NCBI RefSeq assembly: GCF_900109945.1
Contig: NZ_FOBX01000011.1
Location: 62,001-126,000 of the forward strand
DNA length: 64,000 nt
Direction of reading: 5' to 3'
Origin: Bradyrhizobium sp. OK095
Lineage (GTDB): Bacteria; Pseudomonadota; Alphaproteobacteria; Rhizobiales; Xanthobacteraceae
Below, in pieces: positions 61,022 to 64,000 of this stretch (positions are counted from its first letter, which is position 1; the number at the start of each line of letters is the position of its first letter). The position numbers and the translations under genes were made by a program. The notes beneath the pieces are model-generated. The model searched no databases and was not told the origin of the DNA. It was given only the letters and a program-made list of their open reading frames with translations.

Positions 61022-62023
61022 ATGACGGTCTTGATCGACAGGGATCAAGGTATCACGAGCCCGGCACTGGTGCCGGCCGAGGGCGATCTGGCGCGTGGTC
61101 AGGCCGGCGCGGATCTGACCATTGGGCTGATCAACAACATGCCGGATACGGCGCTGAAGGCGACCGAGCGGCAGTTCATGAAGCTGCTTCAGGCCGCCGC
61201 CGGCCCGCGCCGCATCCGCTTCCACTGCTTCTCGCTGCCCTCGGTGAAGCGTTCTCCGGAAGCGAAATGGCATGTCGAGAGCGAATATTCGGAGCTCACC
61301 GAGCTCAGGCGTCACAAGTTTGACGGGCTGATCGTGACTGGCGCCGAGCCGGTCGCGCCCGAGCTCGACCAGGAACCGTACTGGCGCGACCTCACCGATC
61401 TGATCGACTGGGCCAAGGTCAACACACGTTCGACGATCTGGTCATGTCTCGCCGCGCATGCGGCGGTGCTGCACCTCGACGGCATCGAACGGCGGCGGCT
61501 GCCGGCCAAATGTCACGGCATCTTCGACTGCGCGGCCGTGACGAATGATTCCCTGACGCAAGCCGCGCCCGCACCGCTCAAGGTCTCGCATTCGCGCCTG
61601 AACGAGATCGTCGAAAGTGACCTCGCGCAGGCCGGTTATCAGGTTCTGACCCGCTCGGCCCTCGCCGGCGTCGACGTCTTCGTCCGCCAATATGCCAGCC
61701 GCTTCGTGTTCTTCCAGGGCCACCCGGAATATGACGCGCTGTCGCTCCAGCGTGAATATCTGCGCGACGTCGGCCGCTACCTCGCGCGTGAGCGGGATCA
61801 TTACCCGCACCTGCCGATGGGCTATTTTGACGCAGCAACGGAAGAGAGACTGGCGCGCTTCGAGAAGCGGGCGAGGCACGAGCGCCATCCGGCGCTCAGC
61901 AACGACCTGCCCGCGCTGACTTTGCGCGCTGATATCGCCGCCGGCAGCGCCGCGGCGGCGCTTTTCCGTAACTGGCTGCAATTTCTCGGCACGGAGGCCG
62001 ATGCCTCGATCCTTGCCCGCTAG
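61022..62023 (+). CDS. metA: Homoserine O-acyltransferase, MetA type
   Basis: A 333-residue enzyme of the homoserine O-succinyltransferase (MetA) fold. LTIGLINNMPDTALKATERQ is the N-terminal signature, DGLIVTGAEPVAPELDQEPY follows, the catalytic Cys is in STIWSCLAAHAAVLHLDGI, and His-Glu are in FFQGHPEYDALSL. Despite the name, many MetA-fold enzymes use acetyl-CoA, and pairing with a MetY-type sulfhydrylase suggests O-acetylhomoserine as product. The 12-bp gap after metY implies co-transcription. Confidence 0.92.
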   Translation: MTVLIDRDQGITSPALVPAEGDLARGQAGADLTIGLINNMPDTALKATERQFMKLLQAAAGPRRIRFHCFSLPSVKRSPEAKWHVESEYSELTELRRHKFDGLIVTGAEPVAPELDQEPYWRDLTDLIDWAKVNTRSTIWSCLAAHAAVLHLDGIERRRLPAKCHGIFDCAAVTNDSLTQAAPAPLKVSHSRLNEIVESDLAQAGYQVLTRSALAGVDVFVRQYASRFVFFQGHPEYDALSLQREYLRDVGRYLARERDHYPHLPMGYFDAATEERLARFEKRARHERHPALSNDLPALTLRADIAAGSAAAALFRNWLQFLGTEADASILAR

Positions 62024-62128
62024 CCGAAGGGTATTGGTTCCGCGTTAGGATTACCCAAGCGTTAAGCTTGCCTCGACCGGCGCGCGAATGTTTCAGTAGA
62101 GAAATACGGAATCACGGGAAATGCGGTC

Positions 62129-62872
62129 GTGTGGTCGGCACTCCAGGGACGCGTAAGCAATCGGTTGGCCCGGCATTTCCGTGCCGCGCCGCACCGCTTG
62201 CCCGCGCATGCGCCGATGGTGAGCTTCACCTTCGACGATGCCCCCGATAGCGCCGCCGGTGAGGGCGCCTCGCTGCTCGAAGCACATGGCGGCCGCGGCA
62301 CGTACTACATCGCCGGCAGCCTGATCAATCAGCCGGGAGATCACTGGCGCGGCCTGTCGAACGATGCAATCGTGCGGCTGCATCGGGCCGGCCACGAGAT
62401 TGCCTGCCACACCTTCTCGCACCACAGCTCGGCCAATCTTGATGAGGCCACCATGGCCCGCGAGATCGAACGGAACCGCAGCCATTTCCGCGGCATCGAT
62501 TCCTCGATCAAGCTCGAGAACTTCGCCTATCCCTATGGGATTGCCTCGTTCTGGCGTAAACCGCAGCTCACAAAAGCCTTCCGCTCGGCGCGCGGCATCC
62601 TGCCGGGCGTCAATCGCGACGTCATCGACCTCCAGTTCCTGCGCGCCTCGCCCCTGGTCAATTACGAGATCGACGCCGCAGGTGTCGATGGCTATTTCGA
62701 CGAGGCGGTCGCGAGCGGCGGCTGGCTGATCTTCTACAGCCATGACGTCGTCGATGCGCCAAGCCCTTATGGCTGTACGCCGCACCTGATGCGCCACGCG
62801 CTGGAAGCGGCCGGGAAGCGCGACATGCCGATCGTGACAGTCGCGGAAGCGTTGCGGCGAATCGGGGCGTAG
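62129..62872 (+). CDS. Polysaccharide deacetylase (NodB-like)
   Basis: A 247-residue CE4-type protein. The metal/catalytic motif 1 is MVSFTFDDAPDSAAGEGASL (the second Asp binds metal) and motif 2 is AGHEIACHTFSHHSSANL, a His-x3-His site. Later motifs are FAYPYG and IFYSHDV. There is no N-terminal signal peptide, only a short basic leader. The start is the GTG at 62129 with GGGAA eight bases upstream. It probably deacetylates an N- or O-acetylated sugar polymer in or near the envelope. Confidence 0.9.
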   Translation: MWSALQGRVSNRLARHFRAAPHRLPAHAPMVSFTFDDAPDSAAGEGASLLEAHGGRGTYYIAGSLINQPGDHWRGLSNDAIVRLHRAGHEIACHTFSHHSSANLDEATMAREIERNRSHFRGIDSSIKLENFAYPYGIASFWRKPQLTKAFRSARGILPGVNRDVIDLQFLRASPLVNYEIDAAGVDGYFDEAVASGGWLIFYSHDVVDAPSPYGCTPHLMRHALEAAGKRDMPIVTVAEALRRIGA

Positions 62873-62983
62873 CTTTCTCTCCTCTCCCCGCAAGCACGGA
62901 AAGGGAGACGATGGACTTGCAACGCCCGCGCCAGCATGCGACTGGCCTTGTGACGAATCCCACGGCCGCGCCCCGACACCCCC

Positions 62984-64000
62984 ATGGATGCTCCCTCCAC
63001 CGCCACGCTGCCTGCGCCGGCCAACGGCCGCGATGCGCTGTCGGTGCTGCATTCGGTGTTCGGCCTGCCGGGGTTCCGAGGCGAGCAGGGCGAGATCATC
63101 CGGCACGTCACGGACGGCGGCAATTGCCTGGTGCTGATGCCGACCGGCGGCGGCAAGTCGATGTGCTACCAGCTCCCGTCGCTTTTGCGCGAAGGCTGCG
63201 GCATCGTGGTGTCGCCGCTGATCGCGCTGATGCGCGACCAGGTCGCCGGCTTGCTCGAAGCCGGCGTCAATGCCGCCGCGCTGAACTCGTCCTTGACGTT
63301 CCAGGAGGCCTCCGACATCGAGCGCCGCCTGATCGCGGGCGATCTCGACCTGCTCTATGTCGCGCCCGAGCGCCTGGTGACGCCGCGCTGCCTGTCGATG
63401 CTGGCGCAGGCCAAGGTGGCGCTGTTCGCGATCGACGAGGCGCATTGCGTCTCGCAATGGGGCCACGACTTCCGGCCCGAATATGTCGGCCTCTCCATCA
63501 TTGCCGAGCGCTTTCCGAACATCCCGCGCATCGCGCTGACCGCGACCGCCGACGAATTGACGCGCAAGGAGATCGTCGAACGGCTTCAGCTTGCAGACAG
63601 CCCGCAATTCGTCTCGAGCTTCGACCGGCCTAACATCCGCTACGAGATCGTCGACAAGCGCAACGCTGTGTCGCAGCTGAAAGACTTCATTCGGGAACGG
63701 CATGCCGGCGATGCCGGCGTGGTCTATTGCCTGTCGCGTAAACGGGTCGAGGAAGTCGCTGCCGCGCTCGACGATGCCGGCATTGCGGCGCTGCCTTATC
63801 ACGCCGGCCTCGACAGCAGCGTACGCTCGCGCAATCAGGACCGCTTCCTCAACGAGGACGGCATCGTCATCGTCGCGACCGTCGCCTTCGGCATGGGCAT
63901 CGACAAGCCGGACGTGCGTTTCGTCGCGCATCTCGACCTGCCCAAGAGCATCGAGTCCTACTACCAGGAGACGGGCCGCGCCGGCCGCGACGGCAAGCCG
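62984..64000 (+). CDS. recQ: RecQ-family ATP-dependent DNA helicase (3'-truncated by window edge)
   Basis: Read from the ATG at 62984, the frame is open to the window end (339 codons). After a short N-terminus it shows [17 protein letters not shown], Walker [16 protein letters not shown], motif Ia [11 protein letters not shown], Walker [21 protein letters not shown], motif III LTATAD, motif [15 protein letters not shown] and motif [14 protein letters not shown]. This is the RecQ helicase core; the RQC and HRDC domains would lie beyond the window. It takes part in recombinational repair. Confidence 0.95.
   Translation, partial: MDAPSTATLPAPANGRDALSVLHSVFGLPGFRGEQGEIIRHVTDGGNCLVLMPTGGGKSMCYQLPSLLREGCGIVVSPLIALMRDQVAGLLEAGVNAAALNSSLTFQEASDIERRLIAGDLDLLYVAPERLVTPRCLSMLAQAKVALFAIDEAHCVSQWGHDFRPEYVGLSIIAERFPNIPRIALTATADELTRKEIVERLQLADSPQFVSSFDRPNIRYEIVDKRNAVSQLKDFIRERHAGDAGVVYCLSRKRVEEVAAALDDAGIAALPYHAGLDSSVRSRNQDRFLNEDGIVIVATVAFGMGIDKPDVRFVAHLDLPKSIESYYQETGRAGRDGKP

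Overview
The window is a GC-rich alphaproteobacterial chromosome segment, most probably Bradyrhizobium or a close Rhizobiales relative. I infer this from the gene families and from several intergenic palindromic elements of the kind scattered through Bradyrhizobium genomes; no rRNA is present to confirm it. Many genes have clear Shine-Dalgarno boxes, and several of those boxes decide starts that are GTG or TTG.

Layout. (1) 1-16.4 kb is ordinary chromosome: an Lrp/AsnC regulator divergent from 4-hydroxyphenylpyruvate dioxygenase, a CaiB-type CoA transferase/racemase, a coxSLM-type molybdenum hydroxylase operon (form II active-site motif, so probably not a true CO dehydrogenase), two tandem paralogous chemoreceptors, and an MFS transporter with trehalose genes otsB and otsA. 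(2) 16.6-45.0 kb looks like a genomic island at tRNA-Ser(GGA). The 3' end of the tRNA is repeated at about 17.93 kb and again at about 45.01 kb. The first, small segment carries a SUKH-type immunity-like gene. The second, about 27 kb, carries a lasso-peptide biosynthetic cluster followed by a surface-polysaccharide cluster. A degenerate initiator-tRNA copy and what looks like a decayed recombinase C-terminus lie just outside the right edge; no intact integrase is present. (3) 45.6-51.8 kb holds redox and stress genes under MarR and LysR regulators. (4) 52-64 kb holds a 1210-residue AIDA-repeat/glycine-rich-repeat secreted protein, an amidase with a histone-H1-like tail, a TadG-like pilus assembly protein, a methionine pair (metY-like and metA-like), a polysaccharide deacetylase and the start of recQ.

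Most interesting system: the lasso cluster at 18.6-26.1 kb. It has an asparagine-synthetase-type cyclase, a split B protein (PqqD-like RRE and transglutaminase-like B2 protease), an ABC exporter, and three potential tailoring enzymes: an HPr-kinase-like kinase, a PAPS sulfotransferase and a 2-oxoglutarate/Fe(II) oxygenase. I located an unlisted 51-codon precursor gene at 20517-20672 on the minus strand (GTG start, GAGGG ribosome-binding site). Its leader carries W-x-x-P-x-L and its predicted core ends in Ser, as expected for kinase-modified lasso peptides. The core has no Tyr, so any sulfation would have to fall on Ser or on a hydroxyl installed by the oxygenase.

The polysaccharide module (26.3-44.7 kb) contains a UDP-GlcNAc 2-epimerase, a Wzz-like protein, an epimerase, two Wzy/ligase-like membrane proteins, a WecG/TagA glycosyltransferase, three GT4 glycosyltransferases, a GT-B-like protein, two methyltransferases, an amidotransferase, a flippase and a nucleotidyltransferase-like protein. 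Most are joined by ATGA or GTGA stop-start overlaps.
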